A stretch of DNA of 64,000 nt from Candidatus Poribacteria bacterium. Lineage in GTDB: Bacteria; Poribacteria; WGA-4E; WGA-3G. The notes under the pieces were generated by a model, which was not told where the DNA came from, made no database searches, and saw nothing but the letters and a program-made list of their open reading frames with translations. The position numbers were made by a program, and so were the translations under genes. The number at the start of each line of letters is the position of its first letter. Position 1 is the stretch's first letter. The stretch is taken from positions 1,054,001 to 1,118,000 of the forward strand of contig OY282386.1 in NCBI GenBank assembly GCA_958295945.1. Reading direction: 5' to 3'. Positions 25,413-35,893 of this stretch are shown here, piece by piece.

Positions 25413-26915
25413 ATGTATTATCCTACATTGAAGGAATTTAGAGAGAAAGCGAAAGAGGGGAACACGATACCGGTATATCGTCCGATTTTGGCAGATATGG
25501 AGACACCGGTATCAGCATTCTACAAATTGATGCCTGACAAATACGCTTTCTTATTAGAAAGTGTTGAAGGTGGCGAACAAGTTGCCCGCTACTCATTTCT
25601 GGGTGGTCAACCATCAATACTGTTCCATACGAAAGGACATGAGGTGACCATTGAGTATTTGACGAAAGATGAGAAGGTATTTAAGGAATACGATGACCCG
25701 TTGAAAGCACTTGAAGAGGTGATGCATAGTTATCAACCTGTCAAAGTTGATGGACTCCCTGAATTCCACGGCGGTGCGGTCGGTTATATGACATACGATA
25801 TGGTGCGGTTCGTGGAAGAATTGCCCGATGATAATGAAGATGAACTGCAACTCCCCGACTCTTTTTTCATGATTGCAGAAACATTACTGATATTTGATCA
25901 CGTCAATCATCAGATTAAAGTTGTTGCAAACGCGCATATTGATGGAAATGTTGACGCAGCTTATGCCGATGCAATTGGAAAAATAGAGGCATTGGTTGAA
26001 AAACTGACAACTGTTTCTGACATATCTACATTTGGAAACATGGAACAGAATACAGAACACCATCCAGACCCGATACCAGATCCATATTCAAATTTCACGA
26101 AGTCTGACTATGAAGATGTGGTGAGGCGCGCTAAAGAATACATCGCGGCGGGTGACATTATTCAGGTCGTACCTTCACAACGGTTCAGTCGTCCTGTATC
26201 CGTTGACTCGTTCAATATTTATCGTGCATTACGAGTGGTGAATCCTTCACCTTATATGTATTATCTTAAGTGTAATGGCTTTGACATTGTAGGGGCTTCT
26301 CCTGAGATGATGGTACGGGTAGAGGATAGCATTGTCCAAACCATACCAATTGCTGGAACACGTCCGCGTGGGAAGACTACTGAAGAGGATCAGGCATTAG
26401 CGGAAGAACTTCTGACTGATCCTAAGGAACGTGCAGAACATGTCATGCTTGTGGATTTAGGGAGAAACGACCTCGGACGTGTATGTGAATACCATTCTGT
26501 CAAGGTTACTGATTTGATGATAATAGAACGGTTTTCACACGTGATGCACATCGTCTCACATGTTGTTGGAAGGTTACGTGAAAATTTATCTGCTTATGAT
26601 GTTATTCGCGCCTGTCTCCCTGCGGGTACACTCTCTGGTGCTCCAAAAATACGTGCAATGGAGATCATTGACGAACTGGAATCTACGCGTCGCGGACCCT
26701 ATGGAGGTGCGGTAGGCTATTTCAGTTTCTCTGGTAGTGCAGACACAGCAATTACTATCCGAACTGCAGTCATCAAAGATGGGACTGCTTATGTGCAAGC
26801 TGGTGGCGGAGTCGTTGCTGATTCAATACCTGAAAATGAATACTATGAAACCGTCAGCAAAGCATGGGCAATGCTCACTGCTATAGAAATGGCACAACAA
26901 GGTCTAATATTATAG
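25413..26915 (+). CDS. trpE: Anthranilate synthase component I
   Basis: A 500-residue chorismate-utilising enzyme: it forms anthranilate from chorismate with ammonia supplied by TrpG. The N-terminal L-L-E-S motif (in F-L-L-E-S-V-E-G-G) marks the tryptophan feedback site, so the enzyme should be allosterically inhibited. The C-terminal catalytic core shows I-A-G-T-R-P-R-G, the long D-L-G-R-N-D-L-G-R and [12 protein letters not shown] chose ATG 25413, 7 nt after AAGGAG; the frame is open 17 codons further. It is 122 bp after hisI and 10 bp before trpG. Confidence 0.96.
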   Translation: MYYPTLKEFREKAKEGNTIPVYRPILADMETPVSAFYKLMPDKYAFLLESVEGGEQVARYSFLGGQPSILFHTKGHEVTIEYLTKDEKVFKEYDDPLKALEEVMHSYQPVKVDGLPEFHGGAVGYMTYDMVRFVEELPDDNEDELQLPDSFFMIAETLLIFDHVNHQIKVVANAHIDGNVDAAYADAIGKIEALVEKLTTVSDISTFGNMEQNTEHHPDPIPDPYSNFTKSDYEDVVRRAKEYIAAGDIIQVVPSQRFSRPVSVDSFNIYRALRVVNPSPYMYYLKCNGFDIVGASPEMMVRVEDSIVQTIPIAGTRPRGKTTEEDQALAEELLTDPKERAEHVMLVDLGRNDLGRVCEYHSVKVTDLMIIERFSHVMHIVSHVVGRLRENLSAYDVIRACLPAGTLSGAPKIRAMEIIDELESTRRGPYGGAVGYFSFSGSADTAITIRTAVIKDGTAYVQAGGGVVADSIPENEYYETVSKAWAMLTAIEMAQQGLIL

Positions 26916-26925
26916 GAGAGAAAAG

Positions 26926-27489
26926 ATGGTATTGATGATTGACAATTACGACTCATTTACCTACAATCTTGTACAATACCTCGGTGAACTGGGTGCGGAT
27001 TTAGAGGTACATCGCAGTCGGAAAATAGGATTAACTGAATTAGACGTTCTGGAACCTGAACGGATTGTGATTTCACCGGGACCTTGCACACCACGGGAAG
27101 CGGGGATTTCCAACGATGTGATAAGACACTATGCTGGGAAGGTGCCGATTTTAGGTGTGTGTCTTGGACATCAGTGTATCGGTGATGTGTTTGGTGGTGA
27201 AGTGGTGCGTGCTGATAGGCTGATGCATGGTAAGACATCAATGATAATGCATAATGAAAAAGAACTATTTGAGGGATTGGACAATCCGTTTGAAGCGACA
27301 CGTTACCACTCGTTGATTGTTAAGAAAGACACGTTGCCGGATTGTTTGGAAATCACGGCATGGACGGATGCGGATGAAATCATGGGGATTCGCCATAGAA
27401 CTTTGCCGATCTGGGGTGTTCAGTTTCATCCAGAATCTATTTTGACAACAGCCGGAAAGAGTCTATTAGGAAACTTTTTGACACTATAA
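26926..27489 (+). CDS. trpG: Anthranilate synthase glutamine amidotransferase component
   Basis: A 187-residue class I glutamine amidotransferase that supplies ammonia to TrpE (and possibly to aminodeoxychorismate synthase as PabA). The catalytic triad is visible: C79 in G-V-C-L-G-H-Q, and H168/E170 in F-H-P-E-S. The N-terminus [13 protein letters not shown] is typical. GGAGAG lies shortly before the ATG. It follows trpE by 10 bp. No trpD, C, F, B or A gene follows, so the pathway is split elsewhere in the genome. Confidence 0.95.
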   Translation: MVLMIDNYDSFTYNLVQYLGELGADLEVHRSRKIGLTELDVLEPERIVISPGPCTPREAGISNDVIRHYAGKVPILGVCLGHQCIGDVFGGEVVRADRLMHGKTSMIMHNEKELFEGLDNPFEATRYHSLIVKKDTLPDCLEITAWTDADEIMGIRHRTLPIWGVQFHPESILTTAGKSLLGNFLTL

Positions 27490-27515
27490 ACACAAATTGG
27501 AAATAAATATCAGAT

Positions 27516-28286
27516 ATGACATATTCAGAACAAAACAAAATACCCATGTCTGTTCTCGTTTCTTGGTCTTCAGGAAAAGATTCGGCTTGGGCATTACATA
27601 CATTACGTCAACAACCAGAAAAATACGAAGTGCGTGGTATTTTTACCACCGTCACAAAGACTTTTGATCGAGTTTCTATCCACTCAACACCTGCGTGGGT
27701 CTTGAAACAGCAGGCTGATAAACTCGGTGTGCCGTTGTATGAGATACCGATTCCATATCCGTGTTCAAATGAGATATACGAAGCAGCGATGCGTGAGTTC
27801 CTTGCTGAAGTGGAAGCATTACCTGAGAATTTGACTGCATCTCATTTTGCATTCGGCGATCTATTTCTTGAAGATATCCGCGCGTATCGTGAGGAGAAAC
27901 TGAGTGAAACAGGCTTCACACCGATATTTCCGGTTTGGGGTGAAGATACGACAATTCTTGCCAATAAGATGATTGCATCTGGTTTGCGTGCGATTGTCAC
28001 TGCTCTCAATCCTATCAAAGTCCCTGCTGATTTAGCTGGACGATGGTTTGATGCGGAACTCCTTATGGATTTACCTGATGGAGTGGATCCTCTCGGTGAA
28101 AATGGTGAGTTCCATACATGTGTTGTTGATGGTCCTATGTTCAGTTCTCCAGTTGCTGCGAAACCCGGTAAAATCGTGCAGAGAGATATTGTTTCTGCAT
28201 CCAAAGACGACGATGACAAAATCCACAGCAGCAACACCTCTCCTCCTACTTATGTGTATGCTGACGTTGTACCTCTGGACCTTTAG
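27516..28286 (+). CDS. Dph6-like ATP pyrophosphatase (adenine nucleotide alpha-hydrolase)
   Basis: A 256-residue PP-loop ATPase of the DUF71/Dph6 type. The PP-loop S-W-S-S-G-K-D-S-A-W is near residues 15-24, and E-x-H-T-C-V-V-D-G-P near residue 205-215 matches the end of these enzymes. Archaeal and eukaryotic relatives amidate diphthine; bacterial ones act on unknown substrates. Translation may begin at the second methionine (27546). It follows trpG by 26 bp and probably shares its transcript. The link with tryptophan synthesis is positional only. Confidence 0.8.
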   Translation: MTYSEQNKIPMSVLVSWSSGKDSAWALHTLRQQPEKYEVRGIFTTVTKTFDRVSIHSTPAWVLKQQADKLGVPLYEIPIPYPCSNEIYEAAMREFLAEVEALPENLTASHFAFGDLFLEDIRAYREEKLSETGFTPIFPVWGEDTTILANKMIASGLRAIVTALNPIKVPADLAGRWFDAELLMDLPDGVDPLGENGEFHTCVVDGPMFSSPVAAKPGKIVQRDIVSASKDDDDKIHSSNTSPPTYVYADVVPLDL

Positions 28287-28434
28287 TCTGGTTAGAACGT
28301 AAGCAAGAATTACGAAAATCACGTTAAACAAGAATATCATAACTCTTTTATCATATCACACTCCTATTTGTGCAAAATTATGCACCCGATTTGCACACTC
28401 AAGGTGTCACTATATGTGAAATCGGAGGTGATCC

Positions 28435-31362
28435 ATGAAAAACAACGACACACAATTAATCCACCGTACTATTGATGGCGATGATTCTGCCTTTACGGAA
28501 CTTGTAGAGAAATATCAAAAACAGGTTCACGCACTTGTCTGGCGGAAGATTGGAGATTTTCATGCAGCTGAAGAGATTACACAGGATACATTTCTGAAGG
28601 CATATCAGAAACTCGGAACACTTAAGAAACCGCAACGTTTTGCAAGTTGGCTCTATGTGATTGCAGCGAACCGCTGCAACTCATGGTTGCATAAAAAGTA
28701 TACACGTAAGCGACTGTTGGAAGATACGGACATCACGCACCCTGAAGAAGTGACTTATTCTGAGTATGTGGTTGAGGAGAACGAACGGGTCACCGTAGAG
28801 ACACAACGCGATGTCGTCCAAAAGCTGCTTGCAAAGCTTGGGGAAAGTGAACGCACTGTTATGACATTGCATTACTTTGGAGAGATGTCGTGTGCGGAGA
28901 TCGGAGCATTCATGGGTGTATCGGCAAATACGGTGAAGAGTCGACTTCGGCGCGCACAGCAGCGTTTAAAGAAAGAAGAACCGATCATAAGAGAGGCTTT
29001 AGACAATTTCAAAATCACACCGAATCTGACAGAAAACATCATGCGTAAGATTTCACGTATTAAACCTGCTGTACCGTCCGGTAGCAAACCATTAGTCCCA
29101 TGGGCGGTTGCTGCTTCCACATTAGTAGTGGTGTTGTTGATGCTCGGTTTTGGAAATAGCAAATATCTAACGCGTTTTCAGAAACCTTATAGTTTAGATG
29201 CTACTGCAGAGATGACGGTAGAGATTGTTGATGCACCAGTCTCGAACTTAGAATCTAAGCCAGATGTGCGGACGCAAATAAGAAATACGAACGTATTAGC
29301 ACAGCTAATTGATCCTGAAGAGAAGCAAAATGATAATAGTACCACTGTATCTGAAGATATACAAACGGAGGAAACCGTGAAAGATTGGACACAATGGGAA
29401 TTACCGAAAAAAGCGAAAGTGCGTTTAGGTAAAGGTAAAGTTAATGGAATAAAATTCACTCCAGACGGCACACATTTAGCCGTTGAAACAGCCATCGGTG
29501 TTTGGCTTTACGATGCAAATACTGGTGAAGAAACTGCTTTATTTACAGAAATTGAAGGTGATAACCTAAGTTTTGACAGATCATACATCAATATGCTGGT
29601 TTCTCATATAGATGGCAACACCATTGAATGTCCAGGTGTAACTGGGAACAAGGACTTATGGAAATTAGAAGAAGACAGTTTGAAATCTATTCTACCGGAT
29701 CTGCGTAGGAGTAATAACGTGCTACAAATTAAAGCACAAAACATAATACTTGTTCATTCTGGGTGGAGTATGAATCTTCCGTGGCATGCGACAGCTGGTC
29801 TGTGGAATCTTGTTGATGAAGAAAACAAGTCAAATAATGTAAGAATGACTAAGAGGGAAATGGATATGCAGGTAGCAGTTTCACCAGATGAAAGATTCCT
29901 TGCGGCGGCACTTAGGAGTAAGTTTTCTGGTATAGAATATAAGATGCCTGCAATCCAGGTATGGGACAGAACCACTGGAAAGTGTGTATTCACAGTAGAA
30001 GAAACGAAGCGTGATATTGAAACATTAGTCTTTTCTCCCGATAGTCAAACACTTGCCTATGCTGACAGTTCCAATTTAGTTAAAATATGTGATGTTGAAA
30101 GTGGTTCGCTTCAGTATACATTTAGAGCTGCGGTTCCTTTCCAAACACTAGCATTTTCACCAGATTGTAGTCATCTTGTCAGTGGGAGTGTTGATGGAAT
30201 AGTGCGATTCTGGATAGTTAAGAAACGCGGAAAACACTCCATTTCTGACCGAGTCTTCAAAATCGCAGGCAAGTCTCAACCTTACAAAATGTTAAAAGGG
30301 CATGCAGAAAACTCAAAATTCGCTACAATAAACTTCTCCACAGATGGGAAAATGGTTGCAAGTGCAAATTCTGATGGGACTATCCGTTTGTGGGATACCG
30401 ATTCAGGCAATCAACAATTTACACTGACACAACACTCAGGATCGCAAACTGCATTGGCATTCAACACTAACAACATATCCGAACTGAAAGATGTTACTAA
30501 GAACACACTAACCAGTATTGGTTTGAGTAATTCTCATTTTTTCGTTTCTGTTTGGGACGCTGATAATGGCAATAGGCTTTCTTTTGATATGGTTAATAAA
30601 GCTAATCATATAGGTCCTGAAGTTGCCATATCACCAGATGGGAGTCTGTTTGTAATCCAGGACAATGTTGTCCGCTTATGGGATACCCAGTCAAAGAGTG
30701 TTTTATCGACAATAGGTGATGAAGAAAATTTTCGTTTTTTATCTAAAGTCATTTTTTCTCCTGATGGTAAACTGCTTGCAGCAAGTGCTCGTAAAGACAA
30801 TACTATACTAATATGGGATGTGCCTAACCGTAAAACTCGTTGTAGACTTGAGGGACATACGACCTATGTTTACAGCTTAGCATTTTCTCCTGATAACAAA
30901 ACTGTTATCACTTCAGGCTGGACAAATAAGGACGTAACAATTAGGTTGTGGGATACCGAGACCGGTGCAGTATTAGCATCTTTTTCAGATCAAGGTGCAG
31001 TCGCATTTGCACCAGATGGAAACACCTTTGTTGGAGGCACTCACCTTTATAGGTGGAATCCCACCACACTCACCTATGACCGTATAGTGCGATTGGAAGA
31101 TGTATCCATATCTAGACCTCCAACTGCAATGACATTTTCTCCAGATGGCTCAATTCTTCTAAGTGATAACAGGAATGGAATAATTCAATTACGAAATTCA
31201 ACTACTGGTAAAATCATTTCTAATCTGACAGGACATTCAAGTTGGATATCACAGTTTGTATTTTCTGAAGATGAAACAACTCTTGCTACAAGCGGCGGAG
31301 ATGGCACGATTCTTATGTGGGATTGGGATGAAGTCCTTGCAGATTTAAAGCTAGGTGAATAA
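28435..31362 (+). CDS. ECF sigma factor fused through a membrane helix to WD40 repeats
   Basis: A 975-residue protein. Residues 1-90 are sigma-70 region 2 (D-D-S-A-F-T-E-L-V, A-E-E-I-T-Q-D-T-F-L-K-A-Y, R-F-A-S-W-L-Y). Residues about 132-185 are region 4 with a helix-turn-helix (M-S-C-A-E-I-G-A-F-M-G-V-S). A single membrane helix lies near 222-242. Residues about 325-975 form a dozen WD40-like repeats. The sigma part should be cytoplasmic and the propeller outside, so it may sense an external signal without a separate anti-sigma factor. GGAGGTGATC, fully complementary to the usual 16S rRNA 3' end, precedes the ATG, predicting strong translation. The blade opening the propeller resembles the start of the protein at 35894-37807. 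Confidence 0.85.
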   Translation: MKNNDTQLIHRTIDGDDSAFTELVEKYQKQVHALVWRKIGDFHAAEEITQDTFLKAYQKLGTLKKPQRFASWLYVIAANRCNSWLHKKYTRKRLLEDTDITHPEEVTYSEYVVEENERVTVETQRDVVQKLLAKLGESERTVMTLHYFGEMSCAEIGAFMGVSANTVKSRLRRAQQRLKKEEPIIREALDNFKITPNLTENIMRKISRIKPAVPSGSKPLVPWAVAASTLVVVLLMLGFGNSKYLTRFQKPYSLDATAEMTVEIVDAPVSNLESKPDVRTQIRNTNVLAQLIDPEEKQNDNSTTVSEDIQTEETVKDWTQWELPKKAKVRLGKGKVNGIKFTPDGTHLAVETAIGVWLYDANTGEETALFTEIEGDNLSFDRSYINMLVSHIDGNTIECPGVTGNKDLWKLEEDSLKSILPDLRRSNNVLQIKAQNIILVHSGWSMNLPWHATAGLWNLVDEENKSNNVRMTKREMDMQVAVSPDERFLAAALRSKFSGIEYKMPAIQVWDRTTGKCVFTVEETKRDIETLVFSPDSQTLAYADSSNLVKICDVESGSLQYTFRAAVPFQTLAFSPDCSHLVSGSVDGIVRFWIVKKRGKHSISDRVFKIAGKSQPYKMLKGHAENSKFATINFSTDGKMVASANSDGTIRLWDTDSGNQQFTLTQHSGSQTALAFNTNNISELKDVTKNTLTSIGLSNSHFFVSVWDADNGNRLSFDMVNKANHIGPEVAISPDGSLFVIQDNVVRLWDTQSKSVLSTIGDEENFRFLSKVIFSPDGKLLAASARKDNTILIWDVPNRKTRCRLEGHTTYVYSLAFSPDNKTVITSGWTNKDVTIRLWDTETGAVLASFSDQGAVAFAPDGNTFVGGTHLYRWNPTTLTYDRIVRLEDVSISRPPTAMTFSPDGSILLSDNRNGIIQLRNSTTGKIISNLTGHSSWISQFVFSEDETTLATSGGDGTILMWDWDEVLADLKLGE

Positions 31363-31373
31363 GTATAGGTGTA

Positions 31374-32204
31374 TCACCGTATAGATTCCAACCACTTTTG
31401 AACCCGCGCTAACTTGTCAGCGGCGATATGTGCAGCGTTAGCATCTGTTGGGAAATCACCTTTTTCTACTTCCTGCTTATATTGACATATCGCCTCAAAG
31501 GTGAGTTGGTTGTAATCTTGATAACGTTTGGCGTGTTTGAATGGGGTGCCTAACCCCAAAATATCGTTGATAACGAGCACCTGTCCATCACAGAATCTAC
31601 CCGATCCTATGCCAATGGTGGGGATGTCAATCGTCTCTGTGATTATCTGGCTAATCTCTTCAGTGATTTTCTCAAGCACGATAAGTTTTGTCCCCGCTTC
31701 TGCAAGTGCTGATGCAGTTTGAATGAGTTCCTTCGCTTTACTCACCGTTTTACCATGTGTTGACGCTTTAGTGCCGTGAATTTGTGGGTTGTGTCCAATA
31801 TGTGCACACACATCTATTTCGTGTTCTGAGAGTGCGGTAACAATGGGGACCTTCTCCGTTCCACCTTCCAACTTAACACCATCAGCACCGTTATCTAAAA
31901 AGATATTGGCATTTGCAACAGCTTGTTTTTCATTTCGGTCAGACCCATAAGGCATGTCAATGAGCAAATAAGCATCTGTTACACCTCGACGGACTGCCTT
32001 GAGATGATGTAGCATGTCTGCCATGGTTACTTCCATCTCGCTTTTATAGCCGAGGATATTTGTGCCGACACTATCCCCAACAAACACAATGTCTATACCT
32101 GCTTCATCCTGCATGCATGCAGTGGGGTAGTCATAACAGGTTAAGACGGTGATGGGTTGTTGCTGCTGTTTCTTGTTCTGGATATAGATGATGTCTTTTT
32201 TCAT
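31374..32204 (-). CDS. panB: 3-methyl-2-oxobutanoate hydroxymethyltransferase
   Basis: A 276-residue enzyme that makes ketopantoate from alpha-ketoisovalerate and methylenetetrahydrofolate, the first committed step to pantothenate and CoA. Motifs: V-L-T-C-Y-D-Y at the start, F-V-G-D-S-V-G-T-N-x-L-G with the magnesium-binding aspartate, M-P-Y-G-S, and G-I-G-S-G-R-F-C-D-G-Q near residue 195-205. It is the last gene of a group with the glycosidase-like gene and sucD (24 nt after sucD), and its stop lies close to the stop of the convergent sigma-WD40 gene (11 bp apart). Confidence 0.95.
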   Translation of the reverse strand: MKKDIIYIQNKKQQQQPITVLTCYDYPTACMQDEAGIDIVFVGDSVGTNILGYKSEMEVTMADMLHHLKAVRRGVTDAYLLIDMPYGSDRNEKQAVANANIFLDNGADGVKLEGGTEKVPIVTALSEHEIDVCAHIGHNPQIHGTKASTHGKTVSKAKELIQTASALAEAGTKLIVLEKITEEISQIITETIDIPTIGIGSGRFCDGQVLVINDILGLGTPFKHAKRYQDYNQLTFEAICQYKQEVEKGDFPTDANAAHIAADKLARVQKWLESIR

Positions 32205-32228
32205 TCTTTTATTCTCGTAGTTGAACTT

Positions 32229-33191
32229 TCAAGCTAATACCCCTGCAACGGTTTCTCCTATGGTCGTGAGATCATCTGCGACAGCAATTCCTGCGTCTTT
32301 GAGCGACGTAATTTTCTCTGCTGCAGTCCCTTGTCCACCAGAAATGATTGCTCCTGCATGTCCCATCCGTTTACCGGGTGGTGCGGTTTGTCCAGCGATA
32401 AAACCGATCACCGGTTTTGTCATTTTGTGCTTGACGAACTGGGCAGCCTTTTCCTCTGCTGTTCCACCAATTTCACCGATTAAGACAACTGCATGTGTGT
32501 CATCATCTTCTTCGAATAGTTTGAGGACATCCACGAAGTTAGTTCCTATCACAGGGTCTCCACCGATACCAACACAAGTTGATTGTCCTATACCGAGTTG
32601 TTTGAGTTGATAGGCGGCTTCATAAGTTAATGTGCCACTTCGTGATACAATTCCTACATGACCGGGAGAATAGGCAAACGCAGGCATCACACCGATTTTG
32701 CATTCACCAGGTGTGATGATTCCCGGACAGTTCGGTCCGATTAGCCGAGTTGTATCACGTCCGATTAACTGAGTCTGTTGATTATCATAGGCTGGATCAT
32801 CCTCTCTCCGCATTCTTGCCAGTACTCTATTCACGATGATCTTATTGCTACGAGTAAATGCTTTTGCCTTTACCATATCAAGAACAGGAATATGTTCAGA
32901 GATACAGATAATTAATTCAATACCAGCATCTGCCGCTTCCATAATTGAGTCGGCTGCGTTGAAACGGGCAGGTACGAAAATCAGAGAAGTGTCTGCTCCT
33001 GTTTCTGCCACACTTTCAACTACAGTGTCAAATACAGGGATACCGTTGACATCTGTTCCACCTCTGCCGGGGACAGCACCCGCGACAATTTGCGTGCCGT
33101 AATCCACACACTGTTCCGTGTGAAAACGTCCAGAACGTCCTGTAATTCCTTGGACGATGACTTTTGTGTTTTTGTTAACAAGTATGCTCAT
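32229..33191 (-). CDS. sucD: Succinate-CoA ligase alpha subunit
   Basis: A 320-residue subunit that carries the phosphohistidine of succinyl-CoA synthetase (TCA cycle). CoA-binding [13 protein letters not shown] is at residues 16-28 and the active-site histidine is H278 in M-G-H-A-G-A-I. It is about 30 residues longer than typical SucD. The extra residues lie between M-V-K-A-K (about 106-110) and R-L-I-G-P-N (149-154), a segment rich in Arg and Asp. The beta-subunit gene sucC is not adjacent but 17.5 kb away. It starts 5 bp after the glycosidase-like gene. Confidence 0.94.
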   Translation of the reverse strand: MSILVNKNTKVIVQGITGRSGRFHTEQCVDYGTQIVAGAVPGRGGTDVNGIPVFDTVVESVAETGADTSLIFVPARFNAADSIMEAADAGIELIICISEHIPVLDMVKAKAFTRSNKIIVNRVLARMRREDDPAYDNQQTQLIGRDTTRLIGPNCPGIITPGECKIGVMPAFAYSPGHVGIVSRSGTLTYEAAYQLKQLGIGQSTCVGIGGDPVIGTNFVDVLKLFEEDDDTHAVVLIGEIGGTAEEKAAQFVKHKMTKPVIGFIAGQTAPPGKRMGHAGAIISGGQGTAAEKITSLKDAGIAVADDLTTIGETVAGVLA

Positions 33192-33196
33192 ATTTT

Positions 33197-35239
33197 TTAT
33201 TCAATGACGAGATAGCTAACGCTTTTTGCCTCCATTTTAATTGGGATATCAACGTTGTAGTTTCTGTCTATTTTGTATTGTTTAGGTTTTCCTTCTTTTT
33301 CGCGTATGTTTGCAGTCTCAGATAATCCTGTATAGTATAGTGGTAAATTTAGAGTAATATTTTGTTCTTTCTGCGTAGGATTATATAGCATTGCAAGACC
33401 ACAAGGGTTAAGTTGTGTGTTTGCGTGGAGTATACAATCCACGGAACGTCCATCTGGTCGTCTCACATGAATAACGTCAGACTCTAAAATTGTACGATAC
33501 TTTTTGAAAAAGTCGACCCATCTCTTGACAACGGCTTTCGTCTGTTCAGTATCAAAAAGTCTAGGCCCACGATAGCATGCGATCACGCCACTGCCGAAGT
33601 TCTGTGCGAGATGCGATTCGTAGTCATCAAGGTGATCGCAAAGCGGCTCAAAGGTGGCAGCTTGTCCACCACCGTGATATTCCACTAACGGCACGAACAT
33701 CCACCCCATACTCGGAGTCTTTTCGTAAGTTGCATCGTATATATTTTGTCGAGCAATTAGAATTTGCCGTTCACGAGGCAAACTAAAATTCGTTTCGCGA
33801 TACCCCATCCCGCATTTGTTTGACCCGTTGAGGTAATAATTATCTGGCGAATTGATGTAGATACCACGTTTTCTGCATTCATGATAAAAGTGGACGCATG
33901 CTTCCCACTGGCGCAACTGCGAATCTTCCAAACCACTATGGTGTTCATGCATGGTTGATGCACAGACATCGCCGTGATAGGGACCATCTGTCTCTATAAT
34001 GTCCATCCCCGTTGCATCCATAAAATTCAGAACTCGCTGGACATATCCATCTCCCCACTTACTCGCAATACAGGCACTCTGTCCAAACTTACTTCCGGGT
34101 TGTCCGGTGTCTGGGTCAATGCAGTTGAATTCTTCACCGACACCCCGCGATGCACACATTAACGTATAACCACCAAGCTGGATACCCTTGCCATGAGCGT
34201 AATCTGCCAATCCCTTCATTTTAGCGATATATTCCGGGTCTTCGCTTTCTATATTGTATCCACTACCAAAGGTCATAATCACCATTTCAAACCCGACTTC
34301 GGCACACTGATCAATTGCTAACCGTACTGCTTCTGGCTCAGCACTCCGCACGTGCATGAGAATTGGATTCTCCGTTACCTGTGGTGCGACCGTGCGGAAC
34401 ATCTTGCGGCGAGCGAGTCCTTTTCGTTCACGATCATCACTGTCATGCAAAATCTCAAACGTGCGAAAACTTGTGAAGGTTTCTCCCGGTTGAATAGAGG
34501 CTCCCGGACCGAGTGGATAGTGGCTTGTCATTAAGAGTGGCATCTGATAACGGTAATCAACTTGCGTCAGGTATTCTTCATCTGGTCCCCATTGTGTCGT
34601 TTGCATTCCACTGAAGGCGTAATCGCTTTCAACATGTAGTCGATGTTTTTCCTGCTCGTTGACTGCAAGGATTTCGCAGCTTAGGCTATCCAACTGAATC
34701 GGTTTTTGACCATCATTGCGAATAGTAATCCATTTGGACAGGACCGGAATGCCTTGATACAGTTCATAATGCACACATACCTGAAGGCTATCAACTGATT
34801 CGGGTGGTGAGAACGTAACCGTCAACGTCACACCTTCTGGTGGATGTGGTAAGGATGTTGTGGTACGCCTATGTTCCCACGGATAACGGACTTCAGGTTT
34901 ACCGATAGTATATTCGCGAAATTGGAATGCATTCTCGTCACTGGTCAGATCTGCAATCCATTCGTCATCAAGATATGCGTAGTCGGGTTGTCCTTTCAGT
35001 CCACCTATTTCATATTGTTGACCATCAATCGTCAGTATTGCTTCTGGTTTGATTCCGCGCAGAAAACTGGTTTCGGTAATTTGATTGGAATAATCCACCG
35101 TAGCGAAATTTGGTACGGTGACGAACCTTCGCTGAATGAGTCCGTTACTGAGTATGAGTTGATTGTCAGTTTCTTCTACAGAAACGGGTTCAGTGTAGGG
35201 TTGGACTAACCAATCATTTTGTTGTGATGTGTATTGCAT
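33197..35239 (-). CDS. Glycoside hydrolase of the GH36/GH-D-like superfamily
   Basis: A 680-residue cytoplasmic-looking protein without signal peptide. An N-terminal beta-sandwich (about 1-270) is followed by a TIM-barrel (about 275-580) and a small C-terminal beta domain. The barrel has [15 protein letters not shown], a candidate nucleophile aspartate in [12 protein letters not shown] near 425, and S-P-D-N-Y-Y-L-N-G with a second candidate acid near 470. This layout matches alpha-galactosidase-like clan D enzymes, but the substrate and exact family cannot be set from motifs. Linkage to sucD (5 bp) and panB is unusual. Confidence 0.65.
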   Translation of the reverse strand: MQYTSQQNDWLVQPYTEPVSVEETDNQLILSNGLIQRRFVTVPNFATVDYSNQITETSFLRGIKPEAILTIDGQQYEIGGLKGQPDYAYLDDEWIADLTSDENAFQFREYTIGKPEVRYPWEHRRTTTSLPHPPEGVTLTVTFSPPESVDSLQVCVHYELYQGIPVLSKWITIRNDGQKPIQLDSLSCEILAVNEQEKHRLHVESDYAFSGMQTTQWGPDEEYLTQVDYRYQMPLLMTSHYPLGPGASIQPGETFTSFRTFEILHDSDDRERKGLARRKMFRTVAPQVTENPILMHVRSAEPEAVRLAIDQCAEVGFEMVIMTFGSGYNIESEDPEYIAKMKGLADYAHGKGIQLGGYTLMCASRGVGEEFNCIDPDTGQPGSKFGQSACIASKWGDGYVQRVLNFMDATGMDIIETDGPYHGDVCASTMHEHHSGLEDSQLRQWEACVHFYHECRKRGIYINSPDNYYLNGSNKCGMGYRETNFSLPRERQILIARQNIYDATYEKTPSMGWMFVPLVEYHGGGQAATFEPLCDHLDDYESHLAQNFGSGVIACYRGPRLFDTEQTKAVVKRWVDFFKKYRTILESDVIHVRRPDGRSVDCILHANTQLNPCGLAMLYNPTQKEQNITLNLPLYYTGLSETANIREKEGKPKQYKIDRNYNVDIPIKMEAKSVSYLVIE

Positions 35240-35375
35240 GTTAAGTTTTCTCGTTTCTTATGTTTATAGATATTTTGATTCTACCCCTTAAAATGACACA
35301 TAAAGTTAGAGCGTAGCCCAACAAAACCTGACATGTTTTCAAGGTTGTCGTCAAAGTGGAGTTTGTTCAGGGTAT

Positions 35376-35711
35376 TTAATGTATGATTCTTTCTACTATA
35401 ATCTTTACCCAACTATCCCAACCCTCTGGTGTTATGACCTCTAACACCATATTTTGGGCGATGCCAATTATATCATCAATAGGGTCAAGAGGCATTTCAG
35501 CGTTATAACTAATGCGTATGGAAATAGTATCGTCTTTTGAAATTGCATGAAATAGCACGTCAACTCCCTCAATTTTGTCCATACTTGCAAACCAATTGTT
35601 TAGTATAATCGCAACGTATTCTAAACAAGACATAGTGTAAGGTTGTTCCCCTTTACTTAATTGTCTGGATGGATTGGTCGGTTCAAGAGGACTGAATCCT
35701 TTCTTATTCAT
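35376..35711 (-). CDS. Small WDSW-motif protein (paralogue A)
   Basis: A protein of 111 residues from ATG 35711, which follows a strong AAAAGGAGG site. It has no signal peptide. It shares a layout with the 95-residue protein at 40187-40474: an N-terminal S-P/S-R segment, a hydrophobic Y-V-A-I-I-L-N-N-W-F (there W-F-A-V-F-L-N-S-F), a central D-T-I-S-I-R-I-S-Y strand and a C-terminal G-W-D-S-W-V-K-I. The family is unknown to me. A third, decayed copy of the C-terminus is at 42949-43000. Confidence 0.6.
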   Translation of the reverse strand: MNKKGFSPLEPTNPSRQLSKGEQPYTMSCLEYVAIILNNWFASMDKIEGVDVLFHAISKDDTISIRISYNAEMPLDPIDDIIGIAQNMVLEVITPEGWDSWVKIIVERIIH

Positions 35712-35893
35712 AAATACCTCCTTTTGATGGTGAGTTGGGTTCCGCAAGGTTCTAACCGCCTACAATTACTTTGCTGTGATATGTACTGCATGTCAAATCT
35801 TTCTCATATTTTATTTTATAGATATGTTAGTTTCTACAAGCTTACCTCGAGTGTTTTAAAATTGGTAGGACTATGCAACTTGCTCGTTGTGTG

